DNA of 64,000 bases from Oscillatoriophycideae cyanobacterium NC_groundwater_1537_Pr4_S-0.65um_50_18 (GCA_016208305.1 JACQYI010000078.1:372001-436000), one strand, 5' to 3'; numbered from the stretch's first letter, positions 8,857 through 18,639 are shown. Numbers and translations are program-made. Notes: generated by a model from the letters alone, not told the origin.

Positions 8857-10131
8857 ATGACAACTCGTTATACTCATCCTTTGCTGATCGCTCCGTCAGG
8901 GGCACTCCAAATTCCTGACCTGCTGTCAGAGCGATCGAATCAGGTGCAAGGGCATACAGGTAAGGCTTTACACCATCAAAAGCCAATCCGATTTTCCCTA
9001 ATCATTCCCACCTATAACGAGGGAAAAAATATTGCTGCCATTGTCGATCGCCTCTCTCAGTTGCTCGATCCGGTTCTGGCAGGTGATTATGAGCTGATTG
9101 TGGTGGATGATGACAGCCCCGATCGCACTTGGGAGCTGGCTCAGGCGCTAATGGCTGACTATCCTCAGTTGCAGGTGATGCGCCGCCAGCAAGAACGGGG
9201 TCTATCCACCGCAGTGATTCGAGGGTGGCAGGCGTCACAGGGTGAGATTTTGGGAGTCATCGATGGCGATTTGCAGCATCCGCCAGAGGTCTTGTTGAAT
9301 TTGTTGACGGCGATCGATCAGGGAGCCGATCTGGCTGTTGCCAGCCGCAACAGCGAAGGGGGTGGCGTGAGCGATTGGAGTCCGGCACGCCGATTCTTGT
9401 CCAGAGGGGCACAAATTTTAGGGCTGATTGTGCTGCCCCAGGTGGTAGGGCGCGTGTCAGACCCTATGAGTGGCTATTTTTTGCTGCGGCGACAGGCGAT
9501 CGCAGGCTGTACCTTAAATCCGCTGGGCTACAAGATTTTGCTGGAGGTGCTAGGGCGCGGTACTGTGCAGCATGTGGCCGAGGTCGGCTATGTGTTTCAG
9601 GAACGCCAGGAAGGCGAAAGCAAAGTGACCTGGAAGCAGTACATCGAGTACCTGCTACATTTGGTCAGGCTGCGCTTCAGCACGAAGGGAAAATCCATCG
9701 GTACAGACCAGAAGCCTCCTCTGCAAAGGTTCATCCGGTTTGGGCTAGTGGGCTTGAGCGGTGTCTTTGTAGACATGATCATGCTGTATCTCTTGAGCGA
9801 TCCTTCGACGCTGGCTTGGGGGCTGACACGCAGCAAAATTATGGCCTCTGAAGTCGCCATTCTCAATAACTTTTTGTGGAACGATCGCTGGACATTTGGC
9901 GACATTTCTAGCCGTCAGCGCGGCAAGCGCAAGCGGCTGCGGCGATTTGTCAAATTTAACTTGATCTGTTTGGCAGGGCTGATTCTCAATGTGCTGCTGC
10001 TGAACTTCTTGTTTAACGTTTTGGGGATTAATCGCTATGTGGCCAACCTGCTAGCGATCGCCATTGTCACCGTCTGGAATTTTTGGCTCAACCTAAAGCT
10101 GAGCTGGCGTGTCACGGATACCCAGGAGTGA
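8857..10131 (+). CDS. GT2 glycosyltransferase fused to a GtrA membrane domain
   Basis: After about 45 unconserved residues comes a family 2 glycosyltransferase domain of the dolichyl-phosphate mannose synthase type: LIIPTYNEGKNI, VVDDDSPDRT, the metal-binding DGDLQHPP, and DPMSGYFLLRR. From about residue 290 a GtrA domain follows (FIRFGLVGLSGVFVDM, NNFLWNDRWTF, VWNFWLNLKLSW) with four hydrophobic segments. Such fusions are thought to load a sugar onto a polyprenyl phosphate and flip it across the membrane for glycan or lipid decoration. The donor sugar is unknown. It is a single gene. Confidence 0.88.
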   Translation: MTTRYTHPLLIAPSGALQIPDLLSERSNQVQGHTGKALHHQKPIRFSLIIPTYNEGKNIAAIVDRLSQLLDPVLAGDYELIVVDDDSPDRTWELAQALMADYPQLQVMRRQQERGLSTAVIRGWQASQGEILGVIDGDLQHPPEVLLNLLTAIDQGADLAVASRNSEGGGVSDWSPARRFLSRGAQILGLIVLPQVVGRVSDPMSGYFLLRRQAIAGCTLNPLGYKILLEVLGRGTVQHVAEVGYVFQERQEGESKVTWKQYIEYLLHLVRLRFSTKGKSIGTDQKPPLQRFIRFGLVGLSGVFVDMIMLYLLSDPSTLAWGLTRSKIMASEVAILNNFLWNDRWTFGDISSRQRGKRKRLRRFVKFNLICLAGLILNVLLLNFLFNVLGINRYVANLLAIAIVTVWNFWLNLKLSWRVTDTQE

Positions 10132-10152
10132 GCATAGCCTCTGCCTAAGCAA

Positions 10153-10932
10153 TTACCAAGGCAGCCGATCGCCATTCCATGAAAAAAACTCGCCGCTATC
10201 GCTCTCCTGAAGCCGATCGATCACCGCTAGCAACTGCTGCACAGTGCGATCGACCGAAAACAATTTTTCTGGGGGTACATTTCGCTGAAACGGCTGCGAT
10301 AGCTGCGTGTCTGTGGTGCCGGGATGCAGGGTCACGACGATCGCCCTAGGGCAGGTGCGTTTGTATTCGATCGCCGTCGTTTTCATCAGCATATTCAACG
10401 CTGCTTTAGAAGCGCGATAGCCGTACCAGCCGCCTAGATGGTTATCGCCAATGCTGCCCACTTTGGCAGAAATAGTGGCAAAGATGGCGCGATCGCTATG
10501 TTTGAGGAGCGGTTGCATCTGCTTAGCCAACAGCACTGCCCCAATGCTGTTGACTTGGAAATAACGCAATAGCTGCTCTGTGTTAATCTGTCGCAGGCTC
10601 TTTTCTGGCTGCATCGTGCCCTCATGCAAGATACCAACGCAGTTAATCACGGTATGCAGGGCTTTTACCTCTGAGCGAATTTTCGCAGCTACCGCTGCGA
10701 TCTGCTCTTCTGCGGTAATGTCCATTGGCAAACAGCACAGGCGAGAATCTGCCAAGGTGAGCAGCTCAGATTGGAGGTTGCGATAAGTGGCATAGACCCG
10801 CTGAGGGCGATCGCTCTGGAGTATCTGCCGCACAAAGCCTAACCCAATGCCTTGTCCTGCCCCAACGATGAGTGTTGCTGTTTCTTTGGAAGAATCGCCA
10901 TATGGCTCTGGCGGAAAGTTAACGGTATCCAT
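10153..10932 (-). CDS. Short-chain dehydrogenase/reductase, C-factor-like
   Basis: This 259-residue protein has the nucleotide motif VGAGQGIGLGF (residues 23-33), a variant of TGxxxGIG that lacks the Thr. It also has the NxxG strand INCVGIL and the catalytic YRASK after an upstream Ser in ATISAKVGSIG. The early NSIGA and late LHPGTTDTQLSQPF match the CsgA/C-factor group of SDRs. The substrate is unknown. It is convergent with the glycosyltransferase gene. Confidence 0.85.
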   Translation of the reverse strand: MDTVNFPPEPYGDSSKETATLIVGAGQGIGLGFVRQILQSDRPQRVYATYRNLQSELLTLADSRLCCLPMDITAEEQIAAVAAKIRSEVKALHTVINCVGILHEGTMQPEKSLRQINTEQLLRYFQVNSIGAVLLAKQMQPLLKHSDRAIFATISAKVGSIGDNHLGGWYGYRASKAALNMLMKTTAIEYKRTCPRAIVVTLHPGTTDTQLSQPFQRNVPPEKLFSVDRTVQQLLAVIDRLQESDSGEFFSWNGDRLPW

Positions 10933-11085
10933 CGTTGACCCAAATGATTAGCCACTGATTAGCCTAAGATAAACAACGGGATCTGGCATACCTGTACAAG
11001 TGTTGATTTTCCAGCATTCCACCCCAATCGGAAGCCCACCCGGTATCTTATATAGTGAAAACCCTCTAGAAACATAAGGACAACT

Positions 11086-11634
11086 ATGCAGCCTCTCTCT
11101 ACACCGCCTGCTGAAGCATGGCTGCAAATAGGCAAAATTGTGGGTGTACAGGGCTTACAAGGTGAACTGCGCGTTTATCCTGATACTGACTTTCCAGAGC
11201 GCTTTGAAATTCCTGGAACCCGCTGGCTGCTTCGCCCAGGAGCCACTCAACCAGAACCGATCGAGCTAAAGTCAGGTCGCTATCTCGATGGCAAGGGGCT
11301 GTACATCGTCAGATTTGCCGGAGTTAGCGATCGCGCCCAAGCAGAAGCTTTGCGAGACTGCCAAATTTTGGTACCCAAGGACGATCGCCCCTCACTTGAG
11401 GCAGGCGAATTTCATGTGGCCGATCTCCTTGGCTTAGAGGTGTTTGATCAGGCAACACAGCAGTCGATCGGCACGGTCATCGAAATATTTGCTGCCGGAA
11501 ATGACTTGCTTCAGGTTAAGCTGCATGACGATCGCCAGGTCTTGATTCCCTTTGTAGAGGCGATCGTGCCTGTGGTAGACCTGGTGCAACGCCGCATTGA
11601 GATCACGCCACCAACGGGGTTGATTGAGCCATAG
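11086..11634 (+). CDS. rimM: 16S rRNA processing protein RimM
   Basis: This 182-residue protein has the N-terminal RimM barrel ([18 protein letters not shown], then TDFPERF) and a C-terminal PRC barrel ([12 protein letters not shown], ending [14 protein letters not shown]). RimM binds S19 and helps mature the head of the 30S subunit. A good ribosome site AAGGA lies 6 bases before the ATG. The gene stands alone here, without rpsP or trmD next to it, which is common in cyanobacteria. Confidence 0.93.
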   Translation: MQPLSTPPAEAWLQIGKIVGVQGLQGELRVYPDTDFPERFEIPGTRWLLRPGATQPEPIELKSGRYLDGKGLYIVRFAGVSDRAQAEALRDCQILVPKDDRPSLEAGEFHVADLLGLEVFDQATQQSIGTVIEIFAAGNDLLQVKLHDDRQVLIPFVEAIVPVVDLVQRRIEITPPTGLIEP

Positions 11635-11654
11635 TCGTGCAGATCTTTTATGCC

Positions 11655-12185
11655 CTAGCGCTCTCGATGTCCATCTGGAAAAACAGTGGATTCATCTACT
11701 ACGGCCTGCATTAAATTTGCTGACTGAGCGCGAAACAAATTGCACTGACTCAAATCAGCACCCTCAAACTGAGCATCCTCTAAATTGACATTCGATAAGT
11801 CGGCACCAATTAGATTCGCTAACTTGAGACAGGCGCTCCGCAAGTCGGCACTGCGTAAATTTGCTTTGGAAAGGTCTGCTCTCTGCAATTGAGCATAAGA
11901 GAGATCTGCCCGCAAAAGTCGGGTTCCTTGAAGTTTAGCCTGGGTCAAATTGGCCATATGCAGACGAGCATTGCTCAGTTCTGCATCTTGGAGGTGAGCC
12001 TCTTGCAGATTTGCCCGACTCAGGTTGGCATAGGGCAGATAAGCCTGGTTAAGATTGCTACCTCGCAGATCAATATCCTGTAAATTGCATTCAAATAAGT
12101 CAATTTGGCTTAGGTCAACCTCTCTAAAATCGCGTCTGCCGTTTTGATATTCGGCCAAGAGATCTTGGGCAGTCATTCTCCGCAT
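11655..12185 (-). CDS. Pentapeptide-repeat protein
   Basis: After a short helical start (MTAQDLLAEYQNGRRDF) the protein is made of pentapeptide repeats of the A(D/N)LxX type, about 25 in a row. Units such as ADLSY, ADLSK, ANLRS and ADLRS are visible. This predicts a right-handed quadrilateral beta-helix. Cyanobacteria have many such proteins and most have no known role. I chose the Met at 12185. The frame reaches back to 12227, but those residues (CFSPCFKARIS) do not look like the family, and a start at 12176 is also possible. Confidence 0.8.
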   Translation of the reverse strand: MRRMTAQDLLAEYQNGRRDFREVDLSQIDLFECNLQDIDLRGSNLNQAYLPYANLSRANLQEAHLQDAELSNARLHMANLTQAKLQGTRLLRADLSYAQLQRADLSKANLRSADLRSACLKLANLIGADLSNVNLEDAQFEGADLSQCNLFRAQSANLMQAVVDESTVFPDGHRER

Positions 12186-12635
12186 ATTTGAAATACGAGC
12201 TTTAAAACACGGGCTAAAACACAGCATTGCCTAGGCCAGTAGTGCCCCAGGTTTGCTGTCTACTTTTTGAAACATCAGCTTGAAACATCAGCCTAAAGCA
12301 CAGGCGATCGCACCCTATCGCTCTAAATTCACCCTGCTCTTGGAATAGAGATGGCATCTGAGTAAGTTAAGTATTTATGCTTATCATTTATAGAAGTTTA
12401 CGAACACCCGCCAAAATTTAGCGAATACTTAACTTTTTTTTCAAACTTTCTTTTGCAAAAGATGGGGCATTTCAAAAAATACGCAGGTTGTACAAGGGCT
12501 ATAGCCGTCATTTCCATCGTTTTGTAGACCATGTGGCGTAGGTTCCTTTCGTCAAGGTTTCCTCAATAAAAATTTGCATAACTATAGGAGAGTTGTTACA
12601 TTGCAGGGAAGACTCACCCCTCACACCGCACTCTC
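12186..12635. other. AT-rich divergent spacer
   Basis: It separates the divergent pentapeptide and rhodanese genes and must hold both promoters. Two near-identical copies of TGAAACATCAGC lie in tandem near 12270-12295. There is an AT-rich stretch at about 12360-12480. No convincing -35/-10 pair or small gene was recognised. Confidence 0.4.
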
Positions 12636-13013
12636 ATGAACCTCCTATTTGGCATTATTCCAACGCCGACACCCCTCAAATCTCAATCTCGCGTTTACGA
12701 CTTGAAAACCCGCTTAGACTGGGGCGAACCTGCCCTTACCATCGTGGATGTGCGCGATCGCGACGAATTTAACCTTTGCCACATCATGGGTGCCGTGAGT
12801 TTACCCACAGAGGGGTTAGTCGGTCTTGCATTGGTCAACTTTGAACTAAGTCGCGATCTCTATATCTATAGCGATGCCGATGAAGACACAACAGCAGCGG
12901 CTGAGAAACTTCGCCAAGTCGGATTTCGGAACGTTTCTGAATTGCAGGGCGGCTTACCTGCCTGGAAAGCGATGGGGTATCAGATAGAGTCGGGAAAATC
13001 GATCGGCTACTAG
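12636..13013 (+). CDS. Rhodanese-like protein lacking the active-site cysteine
   Basis: This 125-residue single rhodanese domain shows IVDVRDRDEFNLCHIMGAVSLP and the C-terminal signature LQGGLPAWKAMGY. In active rhodaneses the loop after the central strand begins with a catalytic Cys. Here it reads YIYSDADEDT, with Ser79 or Asp80 at that place. Sulfur transfer by the classical route is therefore not expected, and a binding or sensing role is inference. There is no signal peptide. The gene is single, and the downstream lipoprotein has its own 250-base leader. Confidence 0.8.
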   Translation: MNLLFGIIPTPTPLKSQSRVYDLKTRLDWGEPALTIVDVRDRDEFNLCHIMGAVSLPTEGLVGLALVNFELSRDLYIYSDADEDTTAAAEKLRQVGFRNVSELQGGLPAWKAMGYQIESGKSIGY

Positions 13014-13270
13014 CCGTTTGGGCATGGTTTTGAGGGAGGTCGCTCTCAAAAAATCTGATTTGGATCAAGCCATGTCGGCTTCTGAAGTTCTAGGTCAGTA
13101 GATGTCGGCCTCCTTGGCGTGCAAAGGACAGGGCGTATTGCCTCTGTGCCCAACTTTATGTATCCCATAATTCAGTAGAAATCCTACTCACTGGATTTGG
13201 CAGACTCCTGTGCCTAGACGGTGAGCCGAATGGATTATGATCCAAAAGAGTTCTGTGAAAACAAACTTCC

Positions 13271-15091
13271 ATGCTTTTGGGCAATCGACTGGTTCGGAGA
13301 CTGAGATTGGGGTGGCACCGAAAATGGGCGGTCTGGCTTGCAGTTGCCCTAGGGATTGCGATCGCCTTGGGGGGCTGTACGGCCAATCAGCTCAGGGTGC
13401 AATCTGCAAGAGGGACGCAGATTGTCGTTGCAGGGGTTGACCCCAAGACGTTTAACTACCTGCTGAGCCAGGAAGTGCCTAACGTATTTAACCGAATCTA
13501 CTCAGGGCTGCTTACCGAAGACGGCATCACGGGAGAGCTTTCGCCAGGTCTAGCCGAATCATGGCAAGTTTCGCCTGACAAACTCCGCATCAACTTCACG
13601 TTACATGAAGGGCTGAAATGGTCAGACGGTGAGCCGCTGACGGCAGATGACGTAGTGTTTACCTTCAATGATCTGGTTTTTAACGAAAAAATTCCGACCA
13701 GCAACCGAGACGCTTTGCGCATTGGACAGAAAGGTCTGTTGCCTCAGGTTCGCAAGATTGACGATCGCCGCATTGAATTCATTTCACCAGAGCCATTTGC
13801 GCCTCTGCTAAGGGCGATTGCTGGCGGCACAGACAGCGGCGTTGCCATCATGCCCAAGCATATTTTAGAAAAAAGCGTTCGAGAAACTGATAGTGACGGG
13901 CAGCTCAAGTTCCTCTCCGTTTGGGGAACTGACACTGATCCCAGCAAGATTGTTGGCAATGGCCCCTATGTGATGACTCGCTACACCCCCAATGAACGGG
14001 TGATTTTTCAGCGTAATCCCTACTATTGGCGTAAAGATGCCCAAGGCAATTCGCTTCCCTACATTGAGCGGCTAATCTGGTCGATCGTAGATTCAAGCGA
14101 AGCTAGCCTCATGCAGTTTCGCTCAGGCGATCTCGATGCGGCGGGCGTGGGTGCAGCTACCTTTTCGCTCTTAAAGAAAGAAGAAAAGCGTGGCAACTTC
14201 ACAATCATCAATGCTGGCCCTTCGGCGGGTGCCTCGTTTATTGGGTTTAACCAGAACCAAGGCAGGCGCAACGGCAAACCTTTGATTGATCCCGTCAAGT
14301 CGCGTTGGTTTAATACTCTGGCCTTTCGGCAGGCCGTTGCCTACGCGATCGATCGCCGCACGATGATCAACAATCTCTATCGGGGCTTGGGAGAACCGCT
14401 TAACTCCACCATTTCTGTGCCCAACCCCTACTATCTATCACCTGAGAGCGGCAGGATCAAAGTTTACGATTTTGATCCCGAAAAATCGAAGCAGCTGCTT
14501 CTGGGGGCAGGATTTAAGTACAACAGCCAGGGACAGCTCCTGGATGCGGATGGCAATCGCGTCCGGTTTACGCTGCTCTCTACAGCCGGGGGAACGGGAA
14601 CAAATCAGCTAGAGGCACAGCTCCAGCGCGACCTAGCTCGAATTGGCATCCAGCTTGATCTGCAACTTGTGTCATTCAACGTCTTGTTAGACAAGGTTGG
14701 AGTCTCGCTAGATTGGGAGTGCGTTCTCATGGGATTTTCTGATCCCGATTTTGATCCCAATGGCGGTACCAATGTTTGGCAGCTCGATGGCAGATTGCAT
14801 ATGTTCAATCAGGCTGCATCCTCAGACAAAGACCCGATCGAGGGCCGAGTCATTGCCGATTGGGAGGCAAAGATGGCTGAGCTTTATGCTGAGGGAGCGC
14901 AAACTCTAGATGAAACCAAACGCAAAGCCATTTATGCTCAAACCCAGATTTTGGCGCAAGAGAACCTTCCCTTCATCAACTTGGTCAACTCGCTTTATCT
15001 GGTGGCAGTCCGAAACGATATTCAGGGTGTGAAACCCTCACCGCTCAAAGGCGTTTTCTGGAACATCTATGACCTGAAGCGCGAGAACTAG
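13271..15091 (+). CDS. Peptide/nickel-type ABC transporter substrate-binding lipoprotein
   Basis: This is a family 5 extracellular solute-binding protein of 606 residues. A basic N-terminus and hydrophobic stretch end in the lipobox LGGC, so it is predicted to be anchored by a lipid at the inner membrane. The family signature is clear: LSPGLAESWQVSPD, HEGLKWSDGEPLTADDVVF, GNGPYVMTRY, RQAVAYAIDR, and the domain II core LEAQLQRDLARIGIQ. It captures oligopeptides or similar solutes for an ABC permease that is not in the window. The exact ligand is unknown. Confidence 0.88.
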   Translation: MLLGNRLVRRLRLGWHRKWAVWLAVALGIAIALGGCTANQLRVQSARGTQIVVAGVDPKTFNYLLSQEVPNVFNRIYSGLLTEDGITGELSPGLAESWQVSPDKLRINFTLHEGLKWSDGEPLTADDVVFTFNDLVFNEKIPTSNRDALRIGQKGLLPQVRKIDDRRIEFISPEPFAPLLRAIAGGTDSGVAIMPKHILEKSVRETDSDGQLKFLSVWGTDTDPSKIVGNGPYVMTRYTPNERVIFQRNPYYWRKDAQGNSLPYIERLIWSIVDSSEASLMQFRSGDLDAAGVGAATFSLLKKEEKRGNFTIINAGPSAGASFIGFNQNQGRRNGKPLIDPVKSRWFNTLAFRQAVAYAIDRRTMINNLYRGLGEPLNSTISVPNPYYLSPESGRIKVYDFDPEKSKQLLLGAGFKYNSQGQLLDADGNRVRFTLLSTAGGTGTNQLEAQLQRDLARIGIQLDLQLVSFNVLLDKVGVSLDWECVLMGFSDPDFDPNGGTNVWQLDGRLHMFNQAASSDKDPIEGRVIADWEAKMAELYAEGAQTLDETKRKAIYAQTQILAQENLPFINLVNSLYLVAVRNDIQGVKPSPLKGVFWNIYDLKREN

Positions 15092-15105
15092 AGAAGGCCG
15101 TAACC

Positions 15106-15597
15106 TTAAGCAGCTCTGCGCGTGCTGAAATTAAATGGGTGTAATTTGGGCGGCTGTGCAGCCTTAGAAGTAGCCCGCAGCAGCCGAGGAATATCACCGC
15201 TGTTATAAACCCGAAACTCGCTCTCAACGGTAGCGACGGCTGTGCGAACCGCTTGATTTAGCACTAACGAGCCTTCTGGATCAGATACAGAACGGTGAAA
15301 AGTGCCAGGAGGCAGTCTGAGAATATCGCCATTGGCTTCTAAACGGACGATATGAAAGGGGCAGTCCCAAGAAAAGTTGACCAGATAGAATGTCCGGCCA
15401 CCCGATAGCGCTAGCAGATTGTCTTGTTGATTGGGATGAAGATAAAACTGCCAGTAGCCTTCTGGGCTATTGTTGGGGCTAACGGCAGGGCCTTCATGAA
15501 AAACCAAGTCGCGGGCGTTGGAGTCAGAAATGGTGATGTCGAAAAACCGGACGCTGGGTGTGTCGCGAAATTTTTGGTACGAGATGAGTTCAAACAT
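15106..15597 (-). CDS. Cupin-like beta-barrel protein of unknown function
   Basis: This 163-residue protein consists mostly of predicted beta strands. A cupin-like arrangement is suggested by DLVFHEGPA, GYWQFYLHPNQQDNLLALSGG, and LEANGDILRLPPGTFHRSVSDPEGS. The last part resembles the second cupin motif, with a His after PPGT. AGGAG lies 8 bases from the ATG with a HIP1 site in the gap. It is divergent from a LysR regulator, the classical arrangement of a regulator with its target. No enzyme activity can be assigned. Confidence 0.65.
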   Translation of the reverse strand: MFELISYQKFRDTPSVRFFDITISDSNARDLVFHEGPAVSPNNSPEGYWQFYLHPNQQDNLLALSGGRTFYLVNFSWDCPFHIVRLEANGDILRLPPGTFHRSVSDPEGSLVLNQAVRTAVATVESEFRVYNSGDIPRLLRATSKAAQPPKLHPFNFSTRRAA

Positions 15598-15771
15598 GGC
15601 GATCGCTCCTGCTGCAAGATGAGTTTAAAATTCTGTCAAAGGCAGATCAGAAACTCAATTCACAAATGTGTAGATAATTTAACTGCTGTGAACTCAAGTT
15701 AACCTCAGCATTTTTACAAGATCAAAACTGGTGCCGTTTGGCATCTATTCAGAAAGTGCATTGATGTATTA
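15598..15771. promoter_or_regulatory. Shared control region between cupin gene and LysR regulator
   Basis: LysR-type regulators usually bind T-N11-A palindromes between themselves and a divergent target. The 174 bases here are AT-rich around 15650-15710 and hold GTTAACC near 15700, but I could not fix a unique operator. Confidence 0.4.
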
Positions 15772-16674
15772 ATGAATATCAGCCATTTGCGGATTTTACT
15801 GACGGTTGTTGAGCAGGGCAGTTTTTCTATGGCAGCCTTGAAGCTAGACACTTCTCAAGCTGCCGTCAGTCGGGCGATCGCGGCGCTAGAAGAGGAGCTA
15901 GGCGTATCTTTGCTGACACGGGGACGCTTCGGTGCCTACCCCACGCTCGTGGGTGAACGGGTGCTACACCATGCCCGTGATATTTTGCAATCTCGTGAAA
16001 ATATTGACTATGAAATCAATTTAGTGAAAGGGCTAGAAGGCGGACGGGTGCGCATTGCCTCTTTCCGCAGTGCTGCTACCCATCTGCTACCGCCCATGAT
16101 GGCAAGATTTCGCCAGCGATTTCCCAGCATTGAAGTCACGCTGACAGAAGACGATCCGCTAGGGATTGAGCAGGCTCTCCGGGAAGGCAAAGTAGATATT
16201 GGCTTGGTGCCACTGCCGCGATCGTCTGAGGAATTTGAAACTTGGGAAATTGCTCGAGATGAATTTGTCGTGCTGCTGCCTCAGCCCCATCGCCCGCCGG
16301 AAGTGCTCACTTGGCCTATGCTATCGACCTATTCATTTATTCTGTACAACTACGCAGAATGCACTTCAGCCGTGCGCAATCATTGGATGCAGTCCGAGCA
16401 GTCTCTGAAGGTTGCCTATGAAATCAAAGAAGATTCAACGATCGTGAGCATGGTGGCACAGGGCTTGGGCGCAGCGATTTTGCCCCGGTTGGCAGCTTTA
16501 CCAATTCCCGATGGGGTGGTGGTGCGATCGCTCCCTGTGGCTTTAGAGCGAGTCATCGGTGCAGCAGTGATGGCCAATGTGCTACATCCGCCTGCGGTCT
16601 TTGCTTTTTTAGATTTGCTGCGGGGCACAGGGCTATTTGCTCGCGGTAAAGATACTGCTCAAAGAACCGCTTGA
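15772..16674 (+). CDS. LysR-family transcriptional regulator
   Basis: This 300-residue protein has an N-terminal winged helix-turn-helix (residues 1-60: HLRILLTVVEQGSFSMAA, SQAAVSRAIAALEEELG). A periplasmic-binding-like effector domain starts at about residue 90 (GRVRIASFRSAATHLLPPMM, then KVDIGLVPLP). The probable target is the divergent cupin gene, and autoregulation is usual for the family. The effector is unknown. Confidence 0.9.
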   Translation: MNISHLRILLTVVEQGSFSMAALKLDTSQAAVSRAIAALEEELGVSLLTRGRFGAYPTLVGERVLHHARDILQSRENIDYEINLVKGLEGGRVRIASFRSAATHLLPPMMARFRQRFPSIEVTLTEDDPLGIEQALREGKVDIGLVPLPRSSEEFETWEIARDEFVVLLPQPHRPPEVLTWPMLSTYSFILYNYAECTSAVRNHWMQSEQSLKVAYEIKEDSTIVSMVAQGLGAAILPRLAALPIPDGVVVRSLPVALERVIGAAVMANVLHPPAVFAFLDLLRGTGLFARGKDTAQRTA

Positions 16675-17106
16675 CCCTCTGTTATTCAAGATCCTACCGC
16701 TCAAGACCCTATCGCCAAAAACTCAATTGCTAGAATGAGGGCGATCGCCTCATAAACCTCTAGGGCATCTGACTTTAGATGTCCAATCTATTGGGAAAAC
16801 TCACAAAAACGGCTCATGGGTTTAGTAGCCCTTTGGTTCGATAGCTACTATATGCTTCACAGCCACTGCGGCAGGTGAGGGGATGACACAGCTTGAGTGT
16901 AGGTGCGCCTGCTGTATTTTATAATTTGTTAAGATTAATCTGTAGACTTTTTCTTCTATCAATCCTATAATGCGTTTTTTCTTAAGTTAATATTTATCCC
17001 ATAACTTTTACTAATCATATAAACTATCAGATATGTTGACGGCTTATCAAGACGGCTGTTAACGTAAAGAAATATTGCACCGTTTTCTGAATTGAAGCAG
17101 AGGTCT
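16675..17106. other. Spacer before the HAD gene
   Basis: No gene is seen. An imperfect hairpin pairs TAGTAGC with GCTACTA at about 16824-16850. The segment 16915-17040 is strongly AT-rich and probably carries the promoter of the following gene; no exact boxes are claimed. Confidence 0.35.
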
Positions 17107-17967
17107 ATGGCAAAGCTTGCCACTTTTGATTGCAACGAACTCTACATGCATTCCCATTCCTTCGACGCTCATTTTTCGGAAAATTTGACCGTTTTCTGCG
17201 ACTTTGATGGCCCGATTGTAGATGTATCCGATCGCTACTACCATACTTACCAGCTTGGTCTAGCTGACATTCAGGCCACAGCCGCACCGCACAATCCTCT
17301 CTATCTCAACCACCTGAGCAAAGAGCAGTTTTGGAGCATGAAGCAAGAGCGAATGCCCGATCGGGAAATTGCCATGCGCTCAGGTCTGCAAGGCAATCAA
17401 ATTGATGCGTTTCTCCAGCGCGTTAGCGAAATTGTGAATCAGCCTGATTTGCTGCATCAAGATCGGCTTCAGCAGGGCGTAAAGTGGGCGCTGGCTCTTC
17501 TCCACGCTCAGGGTGTGCGCTTGGTGCTGGTGACCCTGCGCTGCCAAGAACAGGCGACTCAAATTCTGCGCAGCTATGGGCTAGAGCATTTGTTTGACCA
17601 AATTTGGGGTACCCACGACCAAAATGCAGCCTATGTAAACTTGGCAGAACAAAAAACTCAGCTCTTGGCAAACGCGATCGCAGACTGTTCCCGCCAAACT
17701 GCTGCTCAGCCTTCAGCCGACGCTCTATCGGCAGCTCGCCCGATTCCTTTTTCTGCCTGGATGATTGGGGATACTGAAGCCGATGTTTTGGCGGGTCAAA
17801 CTCTGGGCATCCCAACGATCGCCTTGACCTGCGGCATTCGTAGCCAAGCCTACCTTCAGCGGTTTGAGCCTACTCGCATCCACGCTGATCTGCTGTCGGC
17901 TTCTCATTACTTAGTGAGCCAGATGCCCGCTTGCCGAACTCCCTACTCTTGCAAACCCATCGAGTAG
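17107..17967 (+). CDS. HAD-superfamily hydrolase
   Basis: HAD motif I is FCDFDGPIVD, with two Asp spaced as in phosphatases. Motif II is LVLVTLRC and motif IV is IGDTEADVLAG. A helical cap domain lies between motifs I and II (about residues 40-125). This is the layout of phosphoglycolate-phosphatase-like or phosphonatase-like enzymes that hydrolyse a small phosphate ester in the cytosol; the substrate is unknown. AGAGG lies 3 bases before the chosen ATG. An internal Met at 17146, nearer the HAD core, and a TTG at 17092 are alternatives. Confidence 0.78.
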   Translation: MAKLATFDCNELYMHSHSFDAHFSENLTVFCDFDGPIVDVSDRYYHTYQLGLADIQATAAPHNPLYLNHLSKEQFWSMKQERMPDREIAMRSGLQGNQIDAFLQRVSEIVNQPDLLHQDRLQQGVKWALALLHAQGVRLVLVTLRCQEQATQILRSYGLEHLFDQIWGTHDQNAAYVNLAEQKTQLLANAIADCSRQTAAQPSADALSAARPIPFSAWMIGDTEADVLAGQTLGIPTIALTCGIRSQAYLQRFEPTRIHADLLSASHYLVSQMPACRTPYSCKPIE

Positions 17968-17991
17968 ATCTAAGCCTTGCAGCTTTTAGCG

Positions 17992-18035
17992 AAGTCTCAT
18001 GATCTATTGAGCCAAGTCTCATGATCTATTGAGCC
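17992..18035 (+). repeat. 22-bp direct tandem duplication
   Basis: A 22-base unit beginning AAGTCTCATGATC is present twice without a gap (17992-18013 and 18014-18035). A third copy begins with AAGT. It lies between the HAD stop and the mreD stop. Confidence 0.85.
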
Positions 18036-18063
18036 AAGTAGATTCTCTAGCCTTCGTCAGTCC

Positions 18064-18639
18064 TTAAGTCTGTGCCTGTTCAGAAATTTGAATCTGCTCC
18101 CACCAACGGCTCAGGGGGTAGTAAAGCACAGGTGCCCAAAGACTGCTAAGAATTGCAGAACTTAACGCAATCTGCTGGTGATAGATCCAGATTTCAGAGA
18201 GAGTCCGCTGCCCGCCCTCTGCCTCTGCCCCTACGGTACCCAGACTGAATTGTATGGCTGTGACGGTTTCAGCTAATACCGCCATGCCAAAAACAATCAG
18301 GGCGATCGAAATAAAATCTTCTTTGATGTAGCGCTGCTTCTGAATGCGGGCAGTCAAAAGCCCCACGATCGCCAAGCCCAAAGCATGGGTAGGGCTAGGT
18401 GACGTCATGCCATCTTGAATAAATCCTAGCGTTAACCCAGCCAGCGCGCCTTGAAACATAGTGCGTTTGACGCTCCAAGCCACGACCCAAATTAATAGCC
18501 AGTTGGGATTGACCGACAGCAACTCCATTCCGGGGAGGCGTGTGGGTAACAGTAGCAAACAGATCAGCACCGAACCCGCAGTTACCAGACAGTCCAGGAT
18601 TCTGCGGGTATTAGGATGCAGCTCATATAAGTCGATCAA
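18064..18639 (-). CDS. mreD: Rod shape-determining protein MreD
   Basis: This 191-residue polytopic membrane protein has about five hydrophobic segments (for example VTAGSVLICLLLLPT, WLLIWVVAWSV, and the C-terminal SSLWAPVLYYPLSRWW). It follows mreC with a 4-base ATGA overlap, so translation is probably coupled. MreD is weakly conserved, so its place in mreB-mreC-mreD is the main support. It belongs to the elongasome that guides lateral wall synthesis. Confidence 0.85.
   Translation of the reverse strand: MIDLYELHPNTRRILDCLVTAGSVLICLLLLPTRLPGMELLSVNPNWLLIWVVAWSVKRTMFQGALAGLTLGFIQDGMTSPSPTHALGLAIVGLLTARIQKQRYIKEDFISIALIVFGMAVLAETVTAIQFSLGTVGAEAEGGQRTLSEIWIYHQQIALSSAILSSLWAPVLYYPLSRWWEQIQISEQAQT

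Noticed and set aside
16824-16850. Possible terminator of the LysR gene
   Set aside because: Only a 7-bp stem with a long loop and no T run; too weak to call.
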